A stretch of 64,000 nucleotides of DNA from Thalassotalea sediminis (GCF_030295915.1 NZ_AP027361.1:2542001-2606000); one strand, 5' to 3'. Shown: positions 46,120 through 57,796, counted from the stretch's first letter. Notes: generated by a model from the letters alone, not told the origin. Made by a program: numbers and translations.

Positions 46120-46737
46120 CTATAACATCGATTTTAAGGCATCACGAATAATCGACTCACTATCCATACCTTGTTGGTGAACCGCTTTGACGGCCTTACT
46201 CGCTTGCGCATTTGAATATCCTAAAGAGACTAATGCATTTATTGCATCACCCTTTGCATCTGGTGCTGCTTCTTGCATATTACCTGCATGCACAGATGTT
46301 AACGTGAAACTATTGGCATCAGGGTCAGCATGCCAATCTTTCAATTTATCACGCATCTCAATTAATAATCGTTCGGCCGTTTTTTTACCAACACCAGGGA
46401 TCTTAACAATGGTACTTAAATCATCATGAGCAACACAACTGACAAATTGTTCTGCTGACATTCCAGATAAAATAGCTAATGCGAGTTTGGGCCCTACACC
46501 ATTAATTTTTATCAGGAGCCTAAACAGTTTACGTTCAGTTTTATTAGCAAACCCATAAAGTAACTGAGCATCTTCACGTACGACAAAATGCGTAAATATT
46601 GTCGCTTGTTGGTCGTTATCTGGAAGTGCATAGATACTGGTCATTGGCATTGTAACTTCATAGCCAACACCTGCGCATTCAATTAAGATTTCGGGTGGCA
46701 GTTTTTCAACTAATGTTCCACGTAAACGGCCTATCAC
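46120..46737 (-). CDS. ruvA: Holliday junction protein RuvA
   Basis: 205 residues. N-terminal OB fold ([20 protein letters not shown]), two helix-hairpin-helix motifs ([15 protein letters not shown] and [16 protein letters not shown]) and the C-terminal RuvB-binding domain ([20 protein letters not shown]). Tetramer that grips the junction. Confidence 0.98.
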   Translation of the reverse strand: MIGRLRGTLVEKLPPEILIECAGVGYEVTMPMTSIYALPDNDQQATIFTHFVVREDAQLLYGFANKTERKLFRLLIKINGVGPKLALAILSGMSAEQFVSCVAHDDLSTIVKIPGVGKKTAERLLIEMRDKLKDWHADPDANSFTLTSVHAGNMQEAAPDAKGDAINALVSLGYSNAQASKAVKAVHQQGMDSESIIRDALKSML

Positions 46738-46814
46738 TGGGCTTACCTTATAATTTCATCATCAATTCTTACAATAGTGCAAACCTTATCACTATATATT
46801 TATACAGTAAAGTA

Positions 46815-47342
46815 TTATCGAAGCCTTCTACGTACTGTTTTAGTCGCTTGACCCGACATTTTGCTAATAGAGTCATGGCTATGTGCATGGCATAATGCTA
46901 CAGCTAGCGCATCTGCAGCATCTGCTTGTGGTGTCGCTGGTAATTTAAGAATTGATTTCACCATATGTTGCACTTGTGTTTTATCTGCTCCACCGGTTCC
47001 CACCACCGATTGCTTGATCTGCCTTGCTGAATACTCAGCAATTTTTAACCCTGTATTCGTAGCCGCAACTATGGCTGCACCGCGCGCCTGGCCAAGTTTT
47101 AACGCTGAATCTGGGTTTTTTGCCATAAAAACTTGTTCAATTGCAAACATCGTTGGCTGAAACTGTAAAATAATCTCACTCACGCCTGCGTAAATGGTTT
47201 GTAACCGATCACCTAATTCATCCCCAGCCGCTATGGCCTTAATACAACCGCTACCTAAATATGTAAGCGTTCGCCCTTGTTGAGCGATAACACCATAGCC
47301 AGTAAACCGAGAACCGGGATCAATACCTAAAATAATTGCCAA
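46815..47342 (-). CDS. ruvC: Holliday junction resolvase RuvC
   Basis: 175-residue endonuclease. Catalytic acids in ILGIDPGSR (Asp8), FAIEQVFMA (Glu) and [13 protein letters not shown] (the final pair). Starts the ruvCAB cluster; the usual yebC gene between aspS and ruvC is not present. Confidence 0.98.
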   Translation of the reverse strand: MAIILGIDPGSRFTGYGVIAQQGRTLTYLGSGCIKAIAAGDELGDRLQTIYAGVSEIILQFQPTMFAIEQVFMAKNPDSALKLGQARGAAIVAATNTGLKIAEYSARQIKQSVVGTGGADKTQVQHMVKSILKLPATPQADAADALAVALCHAHSHDSISKMSGQATKTVRRRLR

Positions 47343-47386
47343 GGCCGTTCCTAATGTAACTCTCTAAAATATGAAGTATTCTTGAA

Positions 47387-47422
47387 ATAAAAAATGCAGT
47401 TAAAGCATTACTTTAACTGCAT
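47387..47422 (-). terminator. Terminator of aspS
   Basis: Minus-strand ATGCAGTTAAAG / CTTTAACTGCAT perfect 12-base stem with a five-base loop, followed by TTTTTTATTT. Lies between aspS and ruvC. Confidence 0.85.
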
Positions 47423-47458
47423 CAAATTCGTTCGTCGATAAAAACTTCTTAAACGAAG

Positions 47459-49240
47459 TTAGCTATCTGTTGGTTTTTCTTCCTGCTGTGGAATGGCTTG
47501 TATGCCTAATTCCTTCAACTGTTCAGGATTTGCTTGACCAGGTGCATTAGTTAGTGGGCATGCCGCTGTTGTCGTTTTAGGGAATGCCATAACATCACGA
47601 ATAGATGTTGCTCCTGTCATTAACATAACCAAGCGATCTAAACCAAATGCTAAGCCTGCATGTGGTGGTGCACCATACTGTAATGCTTCCAGTAAGAAGC
47701 CAAACTTCTCTTGTGCTTCTTCATCACTAATGCCCAAAATGCGAAATACTGCTGCTTGCATTTTCTGGTCATGAATACGTACAGAACCGCCACCAAGCTC
47801 ACAACCATTCAACACCATATCGTATGCATTAGATAACGCACCAATAGGATTCGCTTCTAAAGCTTCCGGAGTCATGTCAGTAGGAGCAGTAAACGGATGA
47901 TGTAACGCATGAAGGTGGCCATCTACTTCTTCAAACATTGGAAAATCAACAACCCAAAGTGGCTTCCATTCGTCAGTTGTTAAGCCAAGTTCTTCACCCA
48001 ATTTTAAGCGTAATGCCCCCAAAGATTCAGTGACGACATTGTAACTATCAGATCCGAAGAAAATAATATCGCCCGTTTCAGCATTCGCTCTATCTAATAA
48101 AGCGTTAACAGCATCTTCAGATAAGAATTTCAAGATTGGTGATTGCAAGCCTTCTAGCCCCGCAGCCTTGTCGTTTACTTTTAACCAAGGCATACCTTTA
48201 GCACCATAAATGCCAACAAACTTAGTTAATTCATCAAGGTTTTTACGCGAAAACTTTGCAGCGCCATCTGGCACACGAATAACTGCCACACGTCCTTTTT
48301 CATCATTTGCAGGACCAGAAAATACCTTAAACTCAACATCTTTTAATATGTCTGCTACATCTACTATCTCAAGCGGATTACGCAAATCAGGCTTATCTGA
48401 GCCATAACGTTGCATCGCTTCACTGTATGGCATACGCGGGAAGTCGCCTAAGTCAACATCAAGCAACTGTATAAATAACTCACGGATCATTCGTTCAGTT
48501 ACTTCCATGACTTGATCTGCTGTCATAAATGACGTTTCAATATCGATTTGAGTAAATTCTGGCTGGCGATCCGCGCGTAAATCCTCATCCCTAAAACATT
48601 TTACGATTTGATAATAACGTTCCATGCCAGACATCATAAGCAATTGTTTAAACAATTGTGGAGATTGTGGCAAAGCAAAAAAGTTACCTTTATGTGTGCG
48701 ACTAGGTACTAAGTAATCTCGCGCACCTTCTGGCGTAGCCGCGGTAAGGATCGGTGTTTCAATATCCATAAAGCCTTGAGCTTCAAGCGACTGGCGTACA
48801 GCAGCCGTAACTTTGGCTCTAAAACGTAATCGATCCGTCATTTCTGGGCGACGTAAATCTAAATAACGGTACTTAAGACGATTTTCTTCTGAGTTTTCTT
48901 GATTAGAATCAAGTGGTAGTGGTGCCGAACGGTTAAGAATATTGACATCTAAACCAAGCACTTCAATAGCGCCTGTTGCCATATCTTTATTAATTTGTCC
49001 CTCAGGACGCCCACGAACTTTACCTTTAACTTGAATACAAAACTCATTACGTAGCGAATTTGCCTTTTCAAGCACTTCTTGCAAATCAGGATCATAAACA
49101 ACCTGTACGATACCTTCGCGGTCACGTAAATCTATAAAGATCACCGCACCTAAATCACGACGACGATTTACCCATCCACAGAGAGTAACTTCTTGACCAA
49201 TATGAGATTCGTTAACCTCACCACAATACAGCGTTCGCAT
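47459..49240 (-). CDS. aspS: Aspartyl-tRNA synthetase
   Basis: 593 residues, bacterial type. N-terminal anticodon-binding OB fold ([31 protein letters not shown]), class II motifs ([57 protein letters not shown]) and the C-terminal motif 3 ([27 protein letters not shown]), with the bacterial GAD insertion between. Length close to E. coli (590). Confidence 0.98.
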   Translation of the reverse strand: MRTLYCGEVNESHIGQEVTLCGWVNRRRDLGAVIFIDLRDREGIVQVVYDPDLQEVLEKANSLRNEFCIQVKGKVRGRPEGQINKDMATGAIEVLGLDVNILNRSAPLPLDSNQENSEENRLKYRYLDLRRPEMTDRLRFRAKVTAAVRQSLEAQGFMDIETPILTAATPEGARDYLVPSRTHKGNFFALPQSPQLFKQLLMMSGMERYYQIVKCFRDEDLRADRQPEFTQIDIETSFMTADQVMEVTERMIRELFIQLLDVDLGDFPRMPYSEAMQRYGSDKPDLRNPLEIVDVADILKDVEFKVFSGPANDEKGRVAVIRVPDGAAKFSRKNLDELTKFVGIYGAKGMPWLKVNDKAAGLEGLQSPILKFLSEDAVNALLDRANAETGDIIFFGSDSYNVVTESLGALRLKLGEELGLTTDEWKPLWVVDFPMFEEVDGHLHALHHPFTAPTDMTPEALEANPIGALSNAYDMVLNGCELGGGSVRIHDQKMQAAVFRILGISDEEAQEKFGFLLEALQYGAPPHAGLAFGLDRLVMLMTGATSIRDVMAFPKTTTAACPLTNAPGQANPEQLKELGIQAIPQQEEKPTDS

Positions 49241-49343
49241 ATACCTAAATCCTGAATTCTTTAAATGTTGATTATCTGTAAGAGATAACCTATTTTACGG
49301 AAAAAATTGCCGCCAATTATATAGAAATACGTCAGAATGTCAC

Positions 49344-52184
49344 TTAATTATCGGCGTTAAAAACGTAATGGTTTTTACCAGCAGCCTTAACGCGATACAT
49401 TAACGTATCTGCTATTTTTAATAACTCAGTTTCTGACTCGCCATCACTAGGAAACATGGCAATGCCAATACTACAGCCAATGTTCTCTTCTCCAGAAGAC
49501 AACTCAAATGGTTGTTGAACAAGTTTTAATACTTTCTCTGCAACAAAAGCAGCTTCATTCTTGTTATGCAATTCTGTCAGTAATAATACAAATTCATCAC
49601 CACCAAAACGAACAACAGTGTCGGAGCTTCTTATACAACCAGATAACCGTTCTGCAACCAGTATTAATAACTCATCACCTACATCATGACCATGGGTATC
49701 ATTGACCGTTTTAAAGCCATCTAAATCAATAAAAAGTACAGCCATTAATCTATCTTGACGTCGATGGTAATTTATTCCGTGATTGATACGATCTTTGAGC
49801 AATAAGCGATTTGGCAAGCCGGTTAACTCATCGTGCATCGCCATATGTTTCATTTTTTCTTCTAATGCCTTACGTGTTTCAACTTCAACATATAAACGTC
49901 TATTCCAAAATACTATCACCACGATTATGATGACAATAATAGCCCCAACTTGGAGGGAAACTCTTAATACAACATTTTTATCCAGACCTGTTTCTAAATT
50001 TATTTCAAACCAATGTTCATATATTTCTTTACGCTCGGTAGCGCTAATTGTGGCTAAACCTTTGTTGATAATACTTTGCAATAACGGCCAGTCTTTACGA
50101 ATCGCATAACTGTTTTTATCAATATTTAGATCTTCAATAATCGACATCGTTAAGGTAACTAAACTTTCACGACGAATTAATTCAGATGCTGATGCAATAT
50201 TTTCAATGAAGCCCTCTACAGCACCTGTTTGTACTGCTAATAATCCTTCTTCGTGGGTATCGACAAGCCGCAAAGATATATTTGGTTGCTCGGCTCTAAT
50301 TTTATCTACGAGGTGGTAACCCTTTACTATTGCCAATTCACTGCCATAAAAATCTTCTAGTCGTTGTCGTTTACCACGTTGTTTACTGTGAATAACAACC
50401 CAAGGCATATCCCAATAAGAGTCAGTAAAAAGAATATGTTCTTTACGCGCCTGCGTTTCAGTAGCACTGGCCAAAATATCAATGTTTTGTTGCATGAGTG
50501 CCTCTAACATTTGCTGCCAATTATCAAATGCTACATAGGTAAAATTAATACCCGTTCGTTGCTCAACAAGTGCATTAATATCGGCATTTATACCGCCAAC
50601 GTTGCCATCTTCATTGATAAATTCGACCGGCATCCAATTTTTATTAACGCCTATACGAATTTCACGATGGTTTGCTATCCAGTTTTTTTCTTCTTCAGTT
50701 AGTTGGGCTTTTTGTTTGCTATGTTTAAAGTAGCCCTTGCTGTCTTGAGATAACCACCTACGCTCTAGATTGATCAAAGCTTCGTCAGGAATTAATGCAA
50801 AACCATTTTTTATAATTTCAGCGAGCTTTTCATTATTATTTGCGGTAACCGCATATAAGTTTGCAGTATAGAAAGAATCAGGTAACGCCATAAATTCATG
50901 CTGCACATTTGCCATGCTTAAACGTGATTCCATAATATCTTTCGCGCCGAGCAAACCATCTATTTTTCCCGATTCAGCGTGTTGAACCATGGTTTTAAAA
51001 TTTGTGTAAAAAACCAATTCATTGTCTGGAAACAACAGGCGCAAATTCTCTATGTTCGGTATATTTTTGTAGATACCTAACTTCATGCCCTTCGTATTAG
51101 CTGTATTATTAATTCTATCTTTTGATACATAGCATTTGATATCCGCCTGATATACCTGCATCGCAGCACTCAACGCTGGATATAGTGTTAACGCACCTTG
51201 GGTAAAACTAAGATCTGGAAAGCCAATATGAATATCAGCACCGCCACTTGCTAGCATTTCTGATGCATTATCAAAAGACTGCGGAATGAACTCGATAGAC
51301 TGTCCACTATACTCAGACCAAATACGCCACATATCAATGAAAAGCCCTTGTGCAAGCCCCGATGTTGACACCGTCATAAATGGCGGAAACTCAGGTGAAA
51401 ACATTAAAATTAACGTGTCTGACTTTTTATCAATACCAAGCCATTTCTTTTCAATATCAGAACGCTCTGTTCGACTAATTTTAGCCATGCCCTGTTCTAT
51501 AAATGCTAATAACGCCGTGTTACCTTTTTTAACCGCCGAGGTATAGTCGCCCTTATTAAACAATAAGCGTTTATACGCTGGGAAAAGCTGACTAACTTCA
51601 CGGTACTGGGGATAATTATTTGATATTTTATCTAAATTAGTAAAAGCAACAATTTCGCCACTTAAAGCGGCATCAAATAACGCGAAACGACTGTCATAAT
51701 ATTTAAGTATTAATTCTGGGTATTGATTTTTAATAATATCGACATGACTTGAATCTTTTACTATGCCTATTGCAAAAGGTCTTAACTCTTCCATACGGCG
51801 TACATGATAGTCTCGATGAACAAAAATATAATTTTTCTGATGGAAGAAAGCAGACGTGAAATCATAGTGTTTAATGCGTTGCTGTGTTTTAGACAAGCCA
51901 CCATGAATATCAACGCTACCGTCAGCTAGTGATGATAGTGTTTGCGGCCACTTCATCACTTTAAAATCGACTTCAACCTTTTGTTTCTCCGCCCAAAGGC
52001 GCCATAAATCGACTGTTAAACCAGCAGCTTCACCTTCAGCATTTTCAAAGTGATAAGGGTATGAGGTTTTGTTGATAGCAACAGTGAAAACTTTATCGGT
52101 AAATGTAGCTGCAATGGTCTGTTGCGTATTAACCATAAAACAGAGCAGTACAACAAAAATTAAATGCGTGCATGACTTCAACAA
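49344..52184 (-). CDS. Triple solute-binding-domain diguanylate cyclase
   Basis: 946 residues. After a signal peptide (to about residue 26), three consecutive family-3 solute-binding domains (about 28-250, 255-490, 500-735; each with an aromatic FTVAINKTSYPYHFENAEG- or FSPEFPPFMTV-type start), one membrane span (about 750-772, VSLQVGAIIVIIIVVIVFW) and a C-terminal GGDEF domain with intact RFGGDEFVLLL. It should convert periplasmic ligand binding into cyclic-di-GMP synthesis. The I-site RxxD upstream of GGDEF is not obvious. Divergent from cmoA. Confidence 0.9.
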   Translation of the reverse strand: MLKSCTHLIFVVLLCFMVNTQQTIAATFTDKVFTVAINKTSYPYHFENAEGEAAGLTVDLWRLWAEKQKVEVDFKVMKWPQTLSSLADGSVDIHGGLSKTQQRIKHYDFTSAFFHQKNYIFVHRDYHVRRMEELRPFAIGIVKDSSHVDIIKNQYPELILKYYDSRFALFDAALSGEIVAFTNLDKISNNYPQYREVSQLFPAYKRLLFNKGDYTSAVKKGNTALLAFIEQGMAKISRTERSDIEKKWLGIDKKSDTLILMFSPEFPPFMTVSTSGLAQGLFIDMWRIWSEYSGQSIEFIPQSFDNASEMLASGGADIHIGFPDLSFTQGALTLYPALSAAMQVYQADIKCYVSKDRINNTANTKGMKLGIYKNIPNIENLRLLFPDNELVFYTNFKTMVQHAESGKIDGLLGAKDIMESRLSMANVQHEFMALPDSFYTANLYAVTANNNEKLAEIIKNGFALIPDEALINLERRWLSQDSKGYFKHSKQKAQLTEEEKNWIANHREIRIGVNKNWMPVEFINEDGNVGGINADINALVEQRTGINFTYVAFDNWQQMLEALMQQNIDILASATETQARKEHILFTDSYWDMPWVVIHSKQRGKRQRLEDFYGSELAIVKGYHLVDKIRAEQPNISLRLVDTHEEGLLAVQTGAVEGFIENIASASELIRRESLVTLTMSIIEDLNIDKNSYAIRKDWPLLQSIINKGLATISATERKEIYEHWFEINLETGLDKNVVLRVSLQVGAIIVIIIVVIVFWNRRLYVEVETRKALEEKMKHMAMHDELTGLPNRLLLKDRINHGINYHRRQDRLMAVLFIDLDGFKTVNDTHGHDVGDELLILVAERLSGCIRSSDTVVRFGGDEFVLLLTELHNKNEAAFVAEKVLKLVQQPFELSSGEENIGCSIGIAMFPSDGESETELLKIADTLMYRVKAAGKNHYVFNADN

Positions 52185-52315
52185 ATTTTTACTCCTAAGT
52201 GCATGCGTACATCTGATCTCTCAAGATATTGAAGAGAATTTCGCATTCAAGTTCATTCATTCTCGATTTTACGTTAAAATAATGACAGTTATCTACATTG
52301 CAACGTAAAAGTAAT

Positions 52316-53050
52316 ATGACATCGTCAAAACCTGATCTTATCTTTTCTAACAAACAACGCCAAGTAAAAGACTTTACTTTCGACGCTCAAGTGGTTGATG
52401 TGTTTCCAGATATGATTTCACGATCAGTGCCAGGATATAACACCATCATTGACACTATTGGTCGATTAAGCCAGCAATATGTCACTGATCATTCAAATAT
52501 ATATGACTTAGGATGTTCACTTGGTGCAGCAACCTTAGCGATGCGACAAGGCATTCAAAGTGACCATTGCCGTATTATTGGTGTTGATAATTCAGCAGCA
52601 ATGGTAGACCGTTGTCAACGTCATGTCGCTGCATTTAAAGGGCAAACACCCGTCGAAATTATTGAAGCAGATGTATTAGATATCGCTATCGAAAATGCTT
52701 CAATGGTGGTGTTGAACTTTACATTGCAATTTATTGAACCAGATAAACGAGAAACTTTACTTGCTAACATTGCAAATGGACTTAACCCAGGTGGTATTCT
52801 AGTAATATCAGATAAGATGATCCATCCAGATAAAACTTGCAACCAAACACTTATTGATTTACATCATGATTTTAAACGTGCAAATGGATACAGCGAACTT
52901 GAAATCGCTCAAAAACGAACAGCACTTGAAAATGTGATGAAACCAGACGCGATTGACGTTCACCATGAGCGACTTTCAAAAGCGGGCTTTTCTCATAGTA
53001 GTACTTGGTTCCAGTGCTTTAATTTCTTTTCTCTTTTTGCCATAAAATAA
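52316..53050 (+). CDS. cmoA: Carboxy-SAM synthase CmoA
   Basis: 244 residues. Converts S-adenosylmethionine and prephenate to carboxy-S-adenosylmethionine, used by CmoB. SAM-binding motif [14 protein letters not shown] and [11 protein letters not shown], plus the [13 protein letters not shown] motif conserved in CmoA. ATG at 52316 ([12 protein letters not shown]) preferred to an upstream start at 52298. Confidence 0.95.
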   Translation: MTSSKPDLIFSNKQRQVKDFTFDAQVVDVFPDMISRSVPGYNTIIDTIGRLSQQYVTDHSNIYDLGCSLGAATLAMRQGIQSDHCRIIGVDNSAAMVDRCQRHVAAFKGQTPVEIIEADVLDIAIENASMVVLNFTLQFIEPDKRETLLANIANGLNPGGILVISDKMIHPDKTCNQTLIDLHHDFKRANGYSELEIAQKRTALENVMKPDAIDVHHERLSKAGFSHSSTWFQCFNFFSLFAIK

Positions 53051-53059
53051 GTAGTAGTA

Positions 53060-54025
53060 ATGAACTTTTTTTCCTCTTTTTATCAACAAATTGCCGTTAA
53101 TCGTCTTGCACCTTGGTTAAACACGTTACCCCAACAACTAACTCGATGGCATAAAGAGCAATTACATGGCGAATTTGCGCATTGGCAAAAAACGCTAGAA
53201 GCGCTACCAAAGACCACAAGTTCAACAATAGATATCACTAATCAAGTGAAAGCAGGTGAACGAAGCGATATCAATGATGGCGAATATAAACGCATGGAGA
53301 ATCTGCTTAAAAAACTAAAACCTTGGCGAAAAGGTCCCTACCACCTTCATGGTTTACACATTGATACCGAATGGCGAAGTGATTTTAAGTGGGACAGATT
53401 ACTCCCCCATATCAGTGATCTAAACAATAAATATGTCTTAGATATTGGTTGTGGTAGCGGCTATCATTTATGGAGAATGAAAGGCGCAGGGGCAAAGTTC
53501 GTTGTTGGTATAGACCCAACACAATTATTCTTTATGCAATTTCAAGCTATTCAACATTTTGTGAATGATAATACTGTTAACTTATTACCTTTAGGGGTAG
53601 AAGATCTTCCTGAACTTGAAGCTTTTGATACCGTTTTTGCAATGGGTGTATTGTATCACAGACGTTCGCCTATCGATTTTTTGTATCAATTAAAAGTACA
53701 ATTGGTTAAAGGTGGTGAGTTGGTGTTAGAAACACTGATTGTCGATGGCGACGAGAATACAGTACTTGTGCCAGGCGAACGCTATGCAAAAATGCGGAAT
53801 GTTTGGTTTTTACCTAGCGCAAAAGCTATGTGTGCTTGGTTAAGTCGTTGCGGCTTTAGTAACATTCGTGTTGCTAACATTGATACCACATCGTTAGAAG
53901 AACAAAGAAAAACAGATTGGATAGACACAGAATCGTTAAAAGATTTTCTTGATCCAAACGACCAGAGTATTACTATCGAGGGCTATCCAGCGCCTAAAAG
54001 AGCAATTTTTGTTGCCAACAAATAG
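53060..54025 (+). CDS. cmoB: tRNA uridine 5-oxyacetic acid (cmo5U34) synthase CmoB
   Basis: 321 residues. Transfers the carboxymethyl group from carboxy-SAM to 5-hydroxyuridine at the tRNA wobble position. Methyltransferase motif [15 protein letters not shown], the CmoB-specific [16 protein letters not shown] and [15 protein letters not shown]. Starts nine bases after cmoA; the two form an operon. Confidence 0.96.
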   Translation: MNFFSSFYQQIAVNRLAPWLNTLPQQLTRWHKEQLHGEFAHWQKTLEALPKTTSSTIDITNQVKAGERSDINDGEYKRMENLLKKLKPWRKGPYHLHGLHIDTEWRSDFKWDRLLPHISDLNNKYVLDIGCGSGYHLWRMKGAGAKFVVGIDPTQLFFMQFQAIQHFVNDNTVNLLPLGVEDLPELEAFDTVFAMGVLYHRRSPIDFLYQLKVQLVKGGELVLETLIVDGDENTVLVPGERYAKMRNVWFLPSAKAMCAWLSRCGFSNIRVANIDTTSLEEQRKTDWIDTESLKDFLDPNDQSITIEGYPAPKRAIFVANK

Positions 54026-54030
54026 TATTG

Positions 54031-54774
54031 CTAATTAATATAATGATTAATAATTTGCTGGTATTCGCCATTTTCTCGCATTTCAGAGATTGCCTGATCA
54101 AACTGATCGCGCATTTTTTTGCTTTTAAAAGCAGCGGGAAAATGTTGTGGTTCAAAAATTTTATGTACCTTGTAAGGTTTAGAAAACAAAACTTTATTTT
54201 CTGCATGCTTAACAATATATTTAAAAATATTGATATCAATCACAATAAGTTCCGTTCGCCTTAAAAATAGCATTTCTACTTGCTTGCTTTGCTCTGGAAT
54301 TTCTCGATAATCAATAACGTAATCAATCGCTTTTCGATAGTCTTTTCCGAGATACTTTTTAGCATTTTGAAAGGCTACAACCACTTTATTTGTTAAGTCA
54401 TTTTCACTTTCTATTACGAAATCATTTTCTGCCAGACTTATGACAACATTTTGATAACTAACATAAGGTTTTGATAAATATAACGATGGATGCTGGTAAT
54501 CAGACTCAACCGTAAGAATAATATCGGCATTTAAGCGCTGATAAGAAGTAATATTACGCCCGTTAGGTGCATGGTAAAAGTTAACACCTAAACCTTGTTT
54601 ATTTAACCCTTTACGCATTAAATCTAATTGCAAACCCGCGCCATTTTCTTCAATAATAAAGGGAGGTTTAACGAGTCCTGCCACTACAGTTACGTTTTGA
54701 GCAAAAACACATTTTGCTTGGAAAAGACTACAAAAAACGACAAAAAGCCCAGTTCGCCAAATTTTTACTTTCAT
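54031..54774 (-). CDS. Periplasmic solute-binding protein, family 3-like
   Basis: 247 residues from the ATG at 54774 with a signal peptide (VKIWRTGLFVVFCSLFQAKCVFA). The mature part has the SBP_bac_3 pattern: VTVVAGLVKPPFIIEENGAGLQLDLM and a C-terminal DQAISEMRENGEYQQIINHY. No transport partner adjoins. Its 3' end faces cmoB six bases away. An upstream ATG at 54867 would give an unlikely double hydrophobic start. Confidence 0.75.
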   Translation of the reverse strand: MKVKIWRTGLFVVFCSLFQAKCVFAQNVTVVAGLVKPPFIIEENGAGLQLDLMRKGLNKQGLGVNFYHAPNGRNITSYQRLNADIILTVESDYQHPSLYLSKPYVSYQNVVISLAENDFVIESENDLTNKVVVAFQNAKKYLGKDYRKAIDYVIDYREIPEQSKQVEMLFLRRTELIVIDINIFKYIVKHAENKVLFSKPYKVHKIFEPQHFPAAFKSKKMRDQFDQAISEMRENGEYQQIINHYIN

Positions 54775-55247
54775 GGATTCACCAATGCAATACGCACCAA
54801 ATAAAGACAACAAGCCAATTGTAACATATGTTATGATAAACCTTACAAAAATTGTACTGATGTGCAATATAAAATCAAATTTTTACTTTTTAACCTTAAC
54901 GAATATAAAGCCAATATTAGCTTTTAGGCAATCATATCAAAAGCACCTAGCTAACTAAAAAGAGATCAAACTTCACTTACTATCTTTGTTTTTAACTTTC
55001 AACAGGTTACAATCAATAAATAATGCCTGTTATAGTTATAAGCAAAATCGCACAGTTAAGCAATAAAATACATGACTGAAAGCGCATATTGCTCGTTAAA
55101 ATAGCACAGTAAAAAGTTGAATCTATGCCTTTTACACGGTACTAATAACACTTGAAATAAATAATTAACCTATTCAGCGCTACGTCAGATAAGTAGGCAC
55201 AAGCAAATTTTCTGACGTTAAATTATCACATAATGTAAAGGCAGTGT
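54775..55247. other. Intergenic region with an inverted repeat before the dGTPase gene
   Basis: No gene recognised in 473 bases. At 55183-55222 ACGTCAGA and TCTGACGT form an inverted repeat about 22 bases apart, just before the dGTPase start, and may be an operator or an RNA hairpin in its leader. Confidence 0.4.
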
Positions 55248-56597
55248 ATGAACGATACTTGGTCAGACCGTCAATTTGCTTCTGTCGTGAAGCGTCGACA
55301 CGATCACCGTAGTCCTTTTCAACGGGATCGCGCACGTATTTTACATTCTGCAGCTTTTCGTCGTTTACAATGTAAAACACAAGTAATTGGCAGTGGTCAA
55401 AGTGATTTTTACCGGACACGACTTACCCACTCGCTTGAGGCAGCACAAATAGGCTCAGGTATAAGTGCACAATTACGCGCTAAATATCCAGAATTGGCTG
55501 CACAATTATTTCCAAAAGACGACAGCCTCATAGAAGCGCTTTGCTTAGCGCATGATATTGGCCATCCACCTTTTGGCCATGGTGGTGAAGTCGCTTTACA
55601 TTTTATGATGCGCGACCATGGCGGCTTTGAAGGTAACGGACAAACATTTCGTATTGTTTCTAAATTAGAGCCTTTTAGTGAAGGATACGGGATGAACCTC
55701 GCACGACGCACGTTACTAGGTCTTGTAAAATACCCACAAATTATTGATGAGCTACAAGGTACACACTCGCCAACTACTCCAGCTAGCTTTAGACAGCTTA
55801 AAGCGAATGACTGGCATCCACCAAAAGGTCTGTATAAAGATGATGCTAAATCAATTGACTGGCTACTCGCACCGCTATCAGAACAAGATAAAGCAGCATT
55901 TCAGCAATCAAAGGTTAAAAAAACTGGCGCTCATCTAAAAACAATTTACAAGTCATTAGATTGTTCTATGATGGAACTCGCCGATGATATCGCTTATGGT
56001 ATTCATGATTTAGAAGACGCTATAGCAACCGGCGTAGTACATGCCAATGACTTTGAACAGCACGTGGTTAAACAATTACAGCGCCTAGATGATGAGTGGC
56101 TACAAAATATTAGCCAAGATCTGACCGCACAACTTTTTAGTCAACAACATCACCAACAGAAAGAAGCGATAGGATCATTAGTAAACTACTTAATTACGGC
56201 TATTGAGCTTATTGATCTAAACCAAACCCACAACACGCATTTTCAGGAGAGCTTATTACGATATAATGCTAAACATCCTCAAATTGCCGATACAGTATTA
56301 GATATTTTTAAAGACTTCGTCTATCAGTTTGTCATTAAGCAACCTGCAATTCAGCAAGCAGAGTATCGTGGGCAACAAATAGTGATGGAGCTATTTGAAG
56401 CGTTATCGTCAGATCCAGAAAGACTTTTACCAGCACAAGCAAAAATTCAATACCGTCAAGCGATTGATCATGGTGAAAGTCCTGCACGCGTTATCGCAGA
56501 TTATGTAGCGAGTATGACAGATGATTTTGCAACCAAGCTTTATCAAACACTTTTTATACCGCAAGGTAACACACCTATTTCATGGTCGAATAATTAG
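55248..56597 (+). CDS. dGTPase-like deoxynucleoside triphosphohydrolase
   Basis: 449-residue HD-domain enzyme that cleaves dNTPs to nucleoside and triphosphate. Metal-binding set: His61 (RLTHSLEAA), His102-Asp103 (LAHDIGHPPFGHGGE) and Asp in MMELADDIAYGIHDLEDA. This is the dgt-type subfamily of about 450 residues, shorter than E. coli Dgt (505). Such enzymes balance nucleotide pools, and some act as phage defence. Two bases before a patatin gene, so probably one operon. Confidence 0.92.
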   Translation: MNDTWSDRQFASVVKRRHDHRSPFQRDRARILHSAAFRRLQCKTQVIGSGQSDFYRTRLTHSLEAAQIGSGISAQLRAKYPELAAQLFPKDDSLIEALCLAHDIGHPPFGHGGEVALHFMMRDHGGFEGNGQTFRIVSKLEPFSEGYGMNLARRTLLGLVKYPQIIDELQGTHSPTTPASFRQLKANDWHPPKGLYKDDAKSIDWLLAPLSEQDKAAFQQSKVKKTGAHLKTIYKSLDCSMMELADDIAYGIHDLEDAIATGVVHANDFEQHVVKQLQRLDDEWLQNISQDLTAQLFSQQHHQQKEAIGSLVNYLITAIELIDLNQTHNTHFQESLLRYNAKHPQIADTVLDIFKDFVYQFVIKQPAIQQAEYRGQQIVMELFEALSSDPERLLPAQAKIQYRQAIDHGESPARVIADYVASMTDDFATKLYQTLFIPQGNTPISWSNN

Positions 56598-56599
56598 CA

Positions 56600-57649
56600 A
56601 TGTTAGACATTTACGCAGGTAAAACTGCCCTAGAAAAAATCAAAAAATACGGCTTTACACCTGAATTATTCTCCGCAATGTTTGGTGCAAGTGGTGGCCC
56701 TAAATGGTTTACATTGCTAGCGCTAGACAAGTATATTTTTGGTGAGTTCTTCAAAGATAAAGCAACACCTGTTGATTTAGTTGGCTCATCTGCCGGTGCC
56801 TTTCGTTTTGCAGCTTTAAGCCAGCAAAATCCAGTTGCAGCGATTACCCGTTTAGCGGAGACATACAGTGAAACTGTATATTCAGCTAAAGCTGACCGCA
56901 TAGAAATTACCGATAAAGCAAAAGCACTGCTCGATAGTGTGTATAGCGAGCAAGGTATCGAACAATCAATTACCAACCCTATTTTCAAACCACATTTTAT
57001 TGTCGCTAAATGTGCAGGGTTAACGAGCTATGAGCATAAATTGCCACAGATGTTAGGACTTATCAGCAGCATGATCTTAAATAGAATCAATCGAGGTTTA
57101 TTAGCTCACCAATACCAACGCTTTGTATTTCAAGCGCCGAATCAAGCGTTTGAATTGACTGATCAATACAACTTCAATACGCAATACACCCCTTTAAATT
57201 CAGTAAACTACAAACAAGCTTTATTAGCATCTGGCTCAATACCTATGGTAATGCAAGGGGTAAAACATATCGAAAACGCACCGGAAGGCATGTACCGAGA
57301 CGGTGGCATTATTGACTACCACTTTGATGTAGCATTACCTAAAAATAAAGGGTTAACTCTCTTTCCACATTTTAACGATCAGCCAAAACCTGGGTGGTTT
57401 GATAAAAATTTATCAAGATCTGTGACGCACGAGCATTACGATAATGTCGTCATGCTTAGCCCCTCCAAAACTTTTATCGATAGCTTACCTTATGGTAAAA
57501 TTCCAGATAGAAATGATTTTACTGAATTAGATGCAAATACACGTATAAAGTACTGGCGTACAGTATTTGCTCAATCAGAGTTACTTGCAGAAAGTTTAGC
57601 TGAATTTATCCAAAATCCTGATTACAACCGAATCATACCTTTGTCGTAA
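56600..57649 (+). CDS. Patatin-like phospholipase
   Basis: 349 residues. Oxyanion segment GASGGPKWFTL (29-39), nucleophile Ser64 in GSSAGAF, and the catalytic Asp in YRDGGIIDYHFDV (about 232), the Ser-Asp dyad of patatins. No signal peptide or membrane span, so it is probably cytoplasmic and acts on membrane lipids. Translationally close to the dGTPase gene. Function beyond lipid hydrolysis is unknown. Confidence 0.9.
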   Translation: MLDIYAGKTALEKIKKYGFTPELFSAMFGASGGPKWFTLLALDKYIFGEFFKDKATPVDLVGSSAGAFRFAALSQQNPVAAITRLAETYSETVYSAKADRIEITDKAKALLDSVYSEQGIEQSITNPIFKPHFIVAKCAGLTSYEHKLPQMLGLISSMILNRINRGLLAHQYQRFVFQAPNQAFELTDQYNFNTQYTPLNSVNYKQALLASGSIPMVMQGVKHIENAPEGMYRDGGIIDYHFDVALPKNKGLTLFPHFNDQPKPGWFDKNLSRSVTHEHYDNVVMLSPSKTFIDSLPYGKIPDRNDFTELDANTRIKYWRTVFAQSELLAESLAEFIQNPDYNRIIPLS

Positions 57650-57796
57650 ACATTGCATGCCATTCGTTAACAATACAGGCGTGAATATAGAAACATCAAT
57701 TAATTACCTCGTTTGGTTATAATCGATAAAAAATATAACAGCAGCCGTTCAATAGGCCACATGCCTATTAAAAAACTAACTCATTTTCTTGTATAA

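Noticed and set aside
54028-54264. Hydrophobic plus-strand frame over the solute-binding protein
   Set aside because: Antisense shadow; the minus-strand protein has a signal peptide and family motifs.
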